Source: RGIG9115 sp045128915
GTDB taxonomy: Bacteria; Bacillota; Clostridia; UBA1381
Assembly: GCA_045128915.1 (NCBI GenBank)
Contig: JBGVIT010000039.1
Coordinates: forward strand, 1-5,877
Reading direction: 5' to 3'
Length of the DNA stretch: 5,877 nucleotides
The notes under the pieces were generated by a model, which worked only from the letters and a program-made list of their open reading frames with translations, ran no database searches and was not told the DNA's origin. Made by a program: the position numbers and the translations under genes. Shown here piece by piece: positions 1 to 4,162 of the stretch; position 1 is the first letter of the stretch, and every line of letters starts with the position of its first letter.

Positions 1-7
1 TGTTACA

Positions 8-26
8 GGACAAACCTTTTTAGCGT
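8..26 (+). repeat. Left copy of 19-bp inverted repeat
   Basis: GGACAAACCTTTTTAGCGT matches the reverse complement of 588-606 at 18 of 19 positions (C versus T at the eighth C/T boundary). A weaker direct copy follows at 32-48, sharing GGACAAA and the T-run. The pairing is seen directly; its role as a transposon end is inferred. Confidence 0.65.
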
Positions 27-345
27 CAACGGGACAAATTTTTTTATCCTCATTCTCTCCGTTTTTCTCTCCATTTGACCCGCCCTTTTTCTTTCTCTTT
101 TTCTCCAACTCTTTCTCCGTATCTCTCATCATCGGGTCAACTTTTATGAGACTTGCGGAGTGCAATTTGGAAATTAAGAGGCTTCTTTTTTATCCCTTTT
201 TTTCGACTTATTTCGACTTTAAGGGAATCTAAAAGGAAGTAAACGGATTAACAGGAAAAAGCAAGAAAGAAATGGAATGACGCTGATGTTAGCGTAGCTT
301 TCTCAGCGCAAAAACGCCCATTTTATGCGGTTTTATTGAGGTTTG

Positions 346-510
346 CCAGTGCATTAGCAAAGGTGAATACACCATAGGAAAAAGAGGATAAAGGAAGAAA
401 GAAAAGGGTTTCTTATGGATTTCCAGTGCATTTAGAGTTGCCAGTGCACCCATAGTTTTGTAGGTCAGTGTTTTGACGTGCTGCTAGTGCAATGAGTCCT
501 GTCAGTGCAT
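346..510 (+). repeat. Cluster of short CCAGTGCAT-like direct repeats (iteron-like)
   Basis: Copies of (C/T)(C/T)AGTGCA(T) occur in one orientation at 346-354, 423-431, 441-448, 465-470 (only TCAGTG conserved), 484-492 and 502-510. The starts of the last five are 18, 24, 19 and 18 bp apart, close to two helical turns, so the copies would fall on roughly one face of the DNA. That layout resembles iterons or a multi-site protein-binding array in plasmid or integrative-element DNA. There is no replication gene in the window, so a role as an origin is speculation. The last copy abuts the leftward terminator. Confidence 0.5.
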
Positions 511-547
511 AAAAAAAGACCCTGTATACCCGAAGGTATACAAGGTC
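511..547 (-). terminator. Leftward rho-independent terminator with UUCG tetraloop
   Basis: Read on the - strand, GACCTTGTATACC (547-535) pairs with GGTATACAGGGTC (530-518) with a single G-U wobble. The UUCG loop is closed by C-G, a very stable tetraloop, and the stem is followed by seven T (517-511). On the + strand the trailing sequence is GATTTTCT and the wobble becomes a C-A mismatch, so the structure is clearly better as a leftward terminator. No - strand gene upstream of it is visible in this window, so what it terminates is unknown. Confidence 0.85.
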
Positions 548-587
548 GATTTTCTCATTATTCTCTTGTTTTTTTCTTTTTTCTCTC

Positions 588-606
588 ACGCTAAAAAAGT
601 TTGTCC
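588..606 (-). repeat. Right copy of 19-bp inverted repeat
   Basis: On the - strand this reads GGACAAACTTTTTTAGCGT, one mismatch from 8-26. It is flanked inward by a pyrimidine-rich run, as the left copy is flanked inward by T-rich sequence. Outward, the - strand bases are AAAA and not the TGTTACA tip seen on the left, so the outer boundary on this side is uncertain. Confidence 0.65.
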
Positions 607-714
607 TTTTTTGGCGGGTTGAGATTAAAAAGGGTTATACAAGAACAAAGACGAAGACCTTGCTTTTTCATTATAACTCAAGGTGCTATTATGCGCAATA
701 CCCGTTTTTTGATC

Positions 715-723
715 TGATATATT
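715..723 (+). promoter_or_regulatory. Possible extended -10 promoter
   Basis: TGATATATT has the TGn extension plus a TATATT hexamer, and no good -35 hexamer lies at the expected distance. If used, transcription would begin near 730 and stop at the terminator at 776-812. The region is very AT-rich, so a chance match is quite possible. Confidence 0.3.
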
Positions 724-729
724 ATATAT

Positions 730-812
730 GTAAGGAAAGAACATCTGCCTAGCTCTCTTACACCTTTTCATATGGCCTCGTCGCAATTTGCTCCTGCGGC
801 GGGGTTTCTTTT
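730..812 (+). ncRNA. Candidate short RNA of about 80 nt ending in a strong terminator
   Basis: The strong terminator at 776-812 has no coding gene upstream within the window. A possible extended -10 lies at 715-723. Between them GTAAG (730-734) can pair with CTTAC (757-761), giving a first hairpin before the terminator stem. This would fit a small regulatory RNA, or an attenuated leader of the downstream toxin transcript. No known RNA family is recognised and no T-box or riboswitch motifs were seen. The hypothesis rests mainly on the orphan terminator. Confidence 0.25.
776..812 (+). terminator. Strong rightward rho-independent terminator
   Basis: CCTCGTCGCA (776-785) pairs fully with TGCGGCGGGG (795-804) if two G-U pairs are allowed, around the 9-nt loop ATTTGCTCC. 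TTTCTTTTTTT follows. It sits about 80 bp upstream of the toxin leader ORF, so it either insulates that gene from upstream transcription or attenuates it. No competing antiterminator helix was obvious. Confidence 0.85.
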
Positions 813-853
813 TTTATTCTTTTTTTCTTTTAAAATTCTAATTTATTTTTACA

Positions 854-868
854 AGCGAATATATCGCT
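854..868. promoter_or_regulatory. Palindrome upstream of the toxin unit, possible operator
   Basis: AGCGA (854-858) and TCGCT (864-868) are perfect inverted repeats around ATATA. It lies just before the AAGGAG ribosome binding site (878-883) of the leader ORF. It could bind a repressor or form a small 5' UTR hairpin. Toxin-antitoxin operons are often autorepressed through such sites, but the expected antitoxin repressor is not present here. No confident promoter for the toxin unit was found in 813-877. Confidence 0.35.
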
Positions 869-893
869 AATAATTTTAAGGAGTAAAGAAAAA

Positions 894-956
894 ATGAAAA
901 ACATAAGAAATTTTACAAGTACATCACATTATGCATCGAAAGGCGGTGCTCAATAA
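894..956 (+). CDS. 20-residue leader peptide overlapping the MazF-like gene
   Basis: This 20-codon ORF starts at ATG 894 with a good AAGGAG site at 878-883 (10-nt spacing). Its TAA (954-956) shares one base with the ATG of the toxin gene in a TAATG junction, the classic arrangement for translational coupling. The peptide is polar and basic at its start (MKNIRNF) and ends in ASKGGAQ; it has no membrane segment or known domain. In usual mazEF operons an antitoxin of about 70-90 residues occupies this position. This ORF may therefore be an antitoxin remnant, a coupling leader that sets toxin translation, or a genuine tiny protein. The ribosome binding site and overlap are seen directly; function is unknown. 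Confidence 0.5.
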   Translation: MKNIRNFTSTSHYASKGGAQ

Positions 957-1327
957 TGTGCAAATTATCCGAGATTAAGCATGGAGCAGTTTTTATGTGT
1001 GAATTGCCTAGCAATGAGAATGTAAAGCACAGCCAAAACGGAGTTCGTCCAATAATTTTAGCGAGTAACAATATGAACCTAAAGACGAGCCCCTGCATTC
1101 ATATATTGCCAATTTCCACTAGGATGGGAAAATGTAATGGTAAAGGTTTGCCCACACACAAAAAACTTCACGCTGATTTTCTTTCTCGCCAATCTATATG
1201 TCTTGGTGAGCAGTTGATGATGATTTCGAAAGACACCCTACTTAAAACAGGACGTTACTTGGGAACACTCGACTCTGAAGACTTAGCGACTGTGAAAGAA
1301 GCATTAAAGATCCAACTTGCTTTATAA
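956..1327 (+). CDS. PemK/MazF-family endoribonuclease toxin
   Basis: This 123-residue protein matches the family length of about 110-120. Family proteins are cytoplasmic mRNA interferases that cleave RNA at short single-stranded motifs. Visible landmarks in order are the N-terminal strand IKHGAVFMCEL (7-17), the QNGVRPIIL core (27-35) with the catalytic-type Arg31, PISTR (52-56), LPTHKKL (65-71), a GEQLMMISKDTL segment (84-95) like the LLEQIRTID region, and a C-terminal helix SEDLATVKEALKI (107-119). At the position of the catalytic Thr of Bacillus MazF the alignment by eye gives Ser54, with Thr55 next to it. The start is supported by AGGCGGT (941-947) and by coupling to the leader ORF. No antitoxin of normal size lies on either side, so it is an orphan toxin or is paired with an antitoxin elsewhere. 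A terminator follows, making this a separate unit. Confidence 0.88.
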   Translation: MCKLSEIKHGAVFMCELPSNENVKHSQNGVRPIILASNNMNLKTSPCIHILPISTRMGKCNGKGLPTHKKLHADFLSRQSICLGEQLMMISKDTLLKTGRYLGTLDSEDLATVKEALKIQLAL

Positions 1328-1348
1328 CAAATTTTCATCTCCTAAAGT

Positions 1349-1377
1349 AAACTCCCTCGATGGGAGTTTATTTTTTT
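1349..1377 (+). terminator. Rho-independent terminator after the MazF-like gene
   Basis: AAACTCCC (1349-1356) and GGGAGTTT (1362-1369) form a perfect 8-bp stem with loop TCGAT, followed by A and seven T. It lies 21 bp after the toxin stop codon and isolates the toxin unit from the signal peptidase cluster. Confidence 0.92.
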
Positions 1378-1430
1378 GCAAAAAACTCAAGATATTGTGG
1401 TTAATTACCCTCCCATATCTACAAATAGTA

Positions 1431-1447
1431 ACTATAATAATTATAGT
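1431..1447 (+). promoter_or_regulatory. Perfect 7-bp palindrome containing a TATAAT hexamer
   Basis: ACTATAA (1431-1437) and TTATAGT (1441-1447) are exact inverted repeats separated by TAA. A consensus -10 hexamer TATAAT occupies 1433-1438, but no convincing -35 is found 16-18 bp upstream. The palindrome directly abuts GGAGGT (1448-1453), the ribosome binding site of the signal peptidase gene. A protein bound here, or a hairpin in the mRNA, could therefore block transcription or translation. It is a plausible operator or promoter, but unproven, and AT-rich palindromes arise easily by chance. Confidence 0.4.
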
Positions 1448-1460
1448 GGAGGTAATAACC

Positions 1461-1871
1461 ATGAGAAAATTTATAGAAAACACAGGATTTTGGCTGTTAG
1501 TAATAACCTGCCTTGCACTTTTTGCAATTATCATTTCAGGTTTCTTTGGAATACAGAGATACCTGGTTGTTTCGGGCTCAATGGAACCAAATTTGTATGC
1601 GGGCGATATTGTTTTCGTAAACACCAATATTGATTTCGAAGACGTTGAAATTGGTGATGTGATTATTTTTAAACACAGAGGGATGAATATCATCCACAGG
1701 GTTGAAGATGAGGCATTGATTTGCGGCGAAAAGCGTCTAAAAACCAAAGGTGATAACAACAAAAATGCAGATGGCTACCTTGCTACAGAAGATAATTTTT
1801 GTGGTGTAGCCGAGTATGTTATCCCGAAGATCGGTTTTTTGATAGATTATAAAAATTTAATAAATAAGTAA
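1461..1871 (+). CDS. Small SipW-like (S26B type) signal peptidase I
   Basis: This 136-residue membrane protease would cleave signal peptides on the outer face of the cytoplasmic membrane. One hydrophobic helix spans about 10-31. The nucleophile motif SGSMEP follows (38-43, Ser40), then YAGDIVFV (46-53), EIGDVIIF (63-70), IIHRV (77-81, His79) and TKGDNN (95-100, Asp98). The Ser-His-Asp set, with His where bacterial-type SipS enzymes have Lys, marks the ER/SipW branch. The C-terminal membrane segment of longer SipW proteins (around 190 residues) is absent. The start at 1461 is chosen because GGAGGT lies 7 nt upstream; the frame stays open back to 1317, but that would cross the terminator at 1349-1377. 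SipW enzymes usually process TasA/camelysin-like or pilin-like proteins. No such substrate is seen here, and the next ORF is a 28-residue hydrophobic peptide. Confidence 0.88.
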   Translation: MRKFIENTGFWLLVITCLALFAIIISGFFGIQRYLVVSGSMEPNLYAGDIVFVNTNIDFEDVEIGDVIIFKHRGMNIIHRVEDEALICGEKRLKTKGDNNKNADGYLATEDNFCGVAEYVIPKIGFLIDYKNLINK

Positions 1872-1890
1872 AAGAAAAGGATGTGATGAA

Positions 1891-1977
1891 ATGTGGCAGA
1901 AGTTGAAAAAGAGTGGCCTTGAGATATTCGGCACTATTCTTACTATTACAGATATTCTTGTTACAATTTTTTTATAA
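1891..1977 (+). CDS. 28-residue hydrophobic small membrane peptide
   Basis: A 28-codon ORF begins at ATG 1891, 19 bp after the signal peptidase stop, with AAGGATGTG (1877-1885) as a moderate ribosome binding site. It has a basic start (MWQKLKKSG) and then a continuous hydrophobic stretch from about residue 10 to the end, rich in Ile, Leu and Thr, with no charge except Glu11 and Asp21. It could sit in or on the membrane. Its TAA (1975-1977) runs directly into AAAGGTGG, the ribosome binding site of the DUF6809-like gene, which suggests translational coupling. Such peptides may be toxins, membrane-protein partners or leaders; nothing in the sequence decides. There is no room for a separate mature product after signal peptidase cleavage. 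I recognise no family. Confidence 0.5.
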   Translation: MWQKLKKSGLEIFGTILTITDILVTIFL

Positions 1978-1990
1978 AGGTGGAATCAAC

Positions 1991-2275
1991 ATGACAACGC
2001 TTGAAGATTTATTTTATGGAAATATTAACCCTCACGAGCGCTATATAAAAAAGGGCACTAGAGTAGACAAGCTAGTTAAGCTTATTTGCAAAAATGAGGA
2101 AGAACTCGTTAATAGCTTAACCGAGAAGCAGAAGGAAATTTTTGAGAAATTTAAAGACTGCACTACTGAGTTATCCCTGATTACCGAGGTTGAGTGTTTC
2201 AAGTCAGGATTTATTCTATCGACTCGTCTAATGATGGAATCGATGGAAGGCTTGGAGCAGATTGAAGATATTTAA
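1991..2275 (+). CDS. DUF6809-like small protein
   Basis: This 94-residue acidic, mostly helical protein opens with MTTLEDLFYGNINPHERYI. It continues with IKKGTRVDKLVKLICKNEE (19-37), a TEKQKEIFEKFKDC helix (45-58), then EVECFKSGF (67-75) and a C-terminal MMESMEG segment. From memory this layout (LEDL-YGNI-P-ER followed by LxxL-KNEE and EKFKDC) is that of the DUF6809 family, which is common in Clostridia accessory regions and has no established function. No catalytic motif, signal peptide or membrane segment is present. The start at 1991 follows AAAGGTGG (1976-1983) and gives the family N-terminus. The frame is open upstream from 1913, but that extension would overlap the 28-residue ORF. The gene sits between the small membrane peptide and the 134-residue ORF with coupled signals on both sides. 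Confidence 0.8.
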   Translation: MTTLEDLFYGNINPHERYIKKGTRVDKLVKLICKNEEELVNSLTEKQKEIFEKFKDCTTELSLITEVECFKSGFILSTRLMMESMEGLEQIEDI

Positions 2276-2288
2276 GGAGGTGATATGG

Positions 2289-2693
2289 ATGGAAGAAAAA
2301 AGAAATGAACCTAACGAATTAATTTTGCTAGATACAGTAAAGGCCATAAATGCTTTGGATGCGGTTCGGGTTGGCATCGGCGCAGAGGATTTTGATATGT
2401 TATCTTTGTGTAGCCCTTATATGCCGCCGTTGGTATCCGCCTTTAATGAGCTTGTTGAATTAGCAGCAGTATCGCTGGGGTTCCAGGAGATATCTGTGAA
2501 CGGTATTAAGAAACTCACAAAGGGTACTCACTTGAATGATGATTACTTTGAAATTTTCAGGGATGAGTTCACAAGGATGATATATCTCTGCCGCAACGAT
2601 ACCATAATGCTGCATAATATTTTTGAATGCTTCGTTAAGCACGATAAAAAAGCAATGGCATCCGTTGCCGAACACTTTGTTTATTCGTTGTAA
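2289..2693 (+). CDS. Unrecognised 134-residue cytoplasmic protein
   Basis: The start at 2289 is fixed by an ideal AAGGAGGTGAT site (2274-2284) that overlaps the stop codon of the DUF6809-like gene (2273-2275). Earlier in-frame ATG 2262 lies upstream of that site and is not used. The product is acidic at the start (MEEKRNEPNEL) and mixed helical, with two hydrophobic patches at about 46-64 (YMPPLVSAFNELVELAAVS). A Cys-containing C-terminal half follows with DDYFEIFRDEF, then IMLHNIFECFVKHDKKAM. The hydrophobic patches contain charged residues and look like core helices, not membrane spans. No domain or active site is recognised. Tight coupling suggests it acts with the DUF6809-like protein. 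The gene ends just before a strong hairpin. Confidence 0.75.
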   Translation: MEEKRNEPNELILLDTVKAINALDAVRVGIGAEDFDMLSLCSPYMPPLVSAFNELVELAAVSLGFQEISVNGIKKLTKGTHLNDDYFEIFRDEFTRMIYLCRNDTIMLHNIFECFVKHDKKAMASVAEHFVYSL

Positions 2694-2698
2694 AACAA

Positions 2699-2730
2699 TG
2701 GTCGCCTCGCAATGAGGCGACCAAAATTTT
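2699..2730 (+). terminator. Perfect 10-bp hairpin, weak terminator or processing/attenuation structure
   Basis: TGGTCGCCTC (2699-2708) and GAGGCGACCA (2714-2723) pair perfectly around GCAAT. The tract after it is AAATTTTC, only four T and not directly adjacent, so termination may be partial. It starts 5 bp after the stop of the 134-residue gene and 38 bp before the next TTG start. Partial readthrough to the HTH-like gene, or protection of the upstream mRNA 3' end, would fit. It is near-symmetric, so it gives little strand preference. Confidence 0.65.
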
Positions 2731-2760
2731 CAGAATTATGACAAAAGGTGGTGAAAATTA

Positions 2761-3051
2761 TTGTTAGAGAAAGGAAAAATGAAAGTTAACTTTACTTACA
2801 AAGATGGTGTCCATGATGGAGAGTTAAACATTTTTGACGGTTCCAAGTTCGATTCAAAAGATGTTATTATTTACCTCTTGATAGAAATGGGATATGATGC
2901 AAAATGGATTGCCGATTCTTTCTTAGGCTTTACAGAAGATTCCGTAAAAACAACATACGCTCTGATGAGGGGCTACCGAAATGATCTGTATAAAATCAAG
3001 CAGCGCAGGGCTATGGGTAGATTGATGAATGCCGTTGGTAATAGTAAATAA
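2761..3051 (+). CDS. Small protein with a putative helix-turn-helix
   Basis: This is 96 residues if started at TTG 2761, which has AGGTGGTG (2746-2753) 7 nt upstream. An alternative ATG at 2779, with a weaker AAAGGA close by, would give 90 residues. The first 25 residues are a charged beta-like segment (MKVNFTYKDGVHDGELNIF). Residues about 32-72 resemble an HTH: DVIIYLLIEMGYDAKWIAD, then SFLGFTEDSVKTTYALMRGYR, with a basic tail containing KQRRAMGRL. The pattern of a hydrophobic helix, turn and SVK-type recognition helix is like sigma region 4 or small regulators. This is pattern reading only, and I recognise no named family. It may regulate this cluster. It follows a partial terminator and is followed by a promoter for the next unit, so it ends the cluster. 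Confidence 0.7.
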   Translation: MLEKGKMKVNFTYKDGVHDGELNIFDGSKFDSKDVIIYLLIEMGYDAKWIADSFLGFTEDSVKTTYALMRGYRNDLYKIKQRRAMGRLMNAVGNSK

Positions 3052-3062
3052 AATATATCTAC

Positions 3063-3091
3063 TTTAATTTTTGAATTATTTATGGTACAAT
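3063..3091 (+). promoter_or_regulatory. Extended -10 sigma-A-type promoter for the DUF5710/K+ channel unit
   Basis: TTTAAT (3063-3068) lies 17 bp before TACAAT (3086-3091), and TGG precedes the -10 as a TGn extension (3083-3085). The predicted start is near 3098, about 36 nt upstream of the DUF5710 ATG. The -35 is weak but the -10 is good, as expected for extended -10 promoters. No terminator separates the next four genes, so this promoter could serve them all. Confidence 0.65.
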
Positions 3092-3133
3092 ATGGGTACT
3101 GGTGAACTCAAATTTGTGGAAGTGAGCAATTGA

Positions 3134-3409
3134 ATGTATATAAATAAAAATGAACTAATAAGACGGCTTGTTGAATTGACAGGTAAAGATAGAAAAGATT
3201 TTATTTCAGATACTGTTGAAGTTTTATCAGAACTTTATAAGGGTCTTGTGTCTAATGGAGAACGGATATATATAAACGTGCCTTACAAGGATAAGGATGT
3301 AGCAAAACTCTTAGGCGCCAGATATGATGGAGAAAAGAAAAAATGGTATATCCCGCAAGGTGTTGATTCCAAGCTTTTCGCCAAATGGTCAGTTGATAAA
3401 ACGGAATAA
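3134..3409 (+). CDS. DUF5710-domain protein
   Basis: This is a 91-residue cytoplasmic protein. Residues 44-85 carry the DUF5710 pattern: RIYINVPYKDKDVAKLLGAR, then YD, EKKKWYIPQGVD and a final FAKW. The family motif runs (I/V)YLNVPY-KD-AK-LGA(R/K)WD-KKWY-P-G-D-F-W. In known proteins this domain often accompanies primase, TraC-like or topoisomerase domains of mobile elements and is thought to bind nucleic acid, though its role is not established. The N-terminal 40 residues form a helical segment (KNELIRRLVELTGK, then DTVEVLSELYKGL) without a recognised family. The start at 3134 has GGAAG (3118-3122) upstream, somewhat distant. The gene is first behind the promoter at 3063-3091, and the K+ channel gene follows 19 bp after its stop. 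Confidence 0.82.
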   Translation: MYINKNELIRRLVELTGKDRKDFISDTVEVLSELYKGLVSNGERIYINVPYKDKDVAKLLGARYDGEKKKWYIPQGVDSKLFAKWSVDKTE

Positions 3410-3428
3410 TAAATGATAGGTGTGTATT

Positions 3429-4151
3429 ATGAGAAAGAAGCTATATTCGATTATTGAACCTGTAGGTAATGGAACCAAGCTAAGTAGTATTTATGATTTT
3501 ATAATGATGGCAACTATCGTTATAAGCATAGTTCCTCTTGCGTTCAAGGAAACCAATCTGATTTTTCAATGGATTGATTATATTACCGTTGGGATTTTTG
3601 TATTGGATTACATACTACGATTATTTACATCTGATTATAAACTGAATAAGTCTGCTGCTTCTTTCTTTATATATCCAATAACACCCATGGCCATAATTGA
3701 CTTGCTCTCAATATTGCCGTCGGTAACAGTTTTGAATAGTGGTTTTAGACTTCTTAAATTATTCAGATTACTGAGAACATTAAAGGTGTTGCGCGCATTC
3801 AAATTCTTGAGATATTCCAAGAGTTTCGATGTTATTGCCAGTGTATTTAAAAAGCAAAAGAAGGTCTTATCTGCAGTAGCAACAATGGCTGTGGCATATG
3901 TTTTGATATCTGCACTTGTTATATATAATGTTGAGCCCGAATCTTTTGAGACTTTTTTTGATGCTATTTATTGGGCCACCATTTCATTAACCACGGTTGG
4001 TTACGGTGATATTTATCCCATAACAACAATAGGCCGTATTGTTACTATGATATCCTCCGTATTCGGCATCGCTATAATAGCATTGCCTTCTGGTGTTATT
4101 ACTGCTGGATATCTTTCGGAAATCAACAAAGATCAAGAAAACGAGGAATAA
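3429..4151 (+). CDS. Voltage-gated potassium channel, six-helix Kv type
   Basis: This 240-residue integral membrane channel would conduct K+ across the cytoplasmic membrane as a tetramer. Helices are at about 21-38 (S1), 48-66 (S2), 79-97 (S3), 105-129 (S4), 146-166 (S5) and 201-227 (S6), with the pore loop at 173-195. The filter TTVGYGD occupies 188-194. S4 carries a basic residue at every third position: R107, K110, R113, R116, K119, R122, K125 and R128. S2 and S3 keep acidic partners (D60, D91). The C-terminus is only about 13 residues, with no RCK or cyclic-nucleotide domain, so gating is probably by voltage alone. The start at 3429 follows AGGTG (3418-3422); the GTG at 3420 overlaps that site and is less likely. 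The DUF1643 gene begins 11 bp after the stop. Confidence 0.93.
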   Translation: MRKKLYSIIEPVGNGTKLSSIYDFIMMATIVISIVPLAFKETNLIFQWIDYITVGIFVLDYILRLFTSDYKLNKSAASFFIYPITPMAIIDLLSILPSVTVLNSGFRLLKLFRLLRTLKVLRAFKFLRYSKSFDVIASVFKKQKKVLSAVATMAVAYVLISALVIYNVEPESFETFFDAIYWATISLTTVGYGDIYPITTIGRIVTMISSVFGIAIIALPSGVITAGYLSEINKDQENEE

Positions 4152-4162
4152 CAAGAATTAAA

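Larger units (their letters stand above)
1..606. mobile_element. Possible non-autonomous or decayed insertion element bounded by inverted repeats
   Basis: The segment starts with TGT and carries the motif GGACAAACCTTTTTAGCGT at 8-26, whose inverted copy with one mismatch lies at 588-606. The left end has a second, diverged direct copy (GGACAAATTTTTTTATCC, 32-48), about 24 bp further in. Repeated subterminal motifs plus a TG-type tip are seen in some DDE-transposase insertion sequences, such as IS21-like elements. No transposase gene lies between the repeats, so at most this is a MITE-like derivative or deletion remnant. The right end lacks the TGTTACA tip found on the left. The element family is not recognised, and chance or a larger element cut by the window edge remain possible. 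Confidence 0.35.
1..893. other. Gene-free left region, rich in repeats and hairpins
   Basis: No reading frame here has both a plausible ribosome binding site and recognisable protein content on either strand. The left part (about 50-130) is almost pure pyrimidine on the + strand. The stretch 280-308 can fold in two mutually exclusive ways: ACGCT 280-284 with AGCGT 291-295, or CGCTGA 281-286 with TCAGCG 303-308. Between 632 and 710 a nested structure is possible: GGGT-AT at 632-638 with ATACCC at 698-703, enclosing ACCTTG 657-662 paired with CAAGGT 679-684, then six T. Its stems are short and I do not assign it to an RNA family. Terminators, repeats and an operator-like palindrome in this stretch are listed separately. 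Confidence 0.7.

Noticed and set aside
1..132. Open frame on the - strand from ATG at 132 running off the left edge (44 visible residues, Lys/Glu-rich, ending with two CPV repeats)
   Set aside because: No ribosome binding site, low-complexity composition caused by the pyrimidine-rich tract, and the two CPV units are simply the translated GGACAAA repeats. It could be the start of a gene beyond the window, but nothing supports that.
289..453. 54-codon - strand ORF crossing the CCAGTGCAT repeats
   Set aside because: No ribosome binding site, no recognisable protein pattern, and it is made of repeat and hairpin sequence.
772..870. 32-codon + strand ORF starting at ATG 772
   Set aside because: It reads straight through the terminator stem and T-run, giving a Phe-rich peptide, and has no ribosome binding site.
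1..893. tRNA, rRNA, T-box or riboswitch in the non-coding left region
   Set aside because: No cloverleaf, conserved rRNA segment, T-box antiterminator motif or familiar riboswitch core could be found by eye.
1317..1460. Upstream in-frame extension of the signal peptidase gene to 1317
   Set aside because: It would cross the terminator at 1349-1377 and ignore the strong GGAGGT before ATG 1461; the shorter start gives the normal N-terminal membrane helix.
1913..1990. Upstream in-frame extension of the DUF6809-like gene
   Set aside because: It overlaps the 28-codon ORF and lacks a ribosome binding site, while 1991 has AAAGGTGG and restores the family N-terminus.
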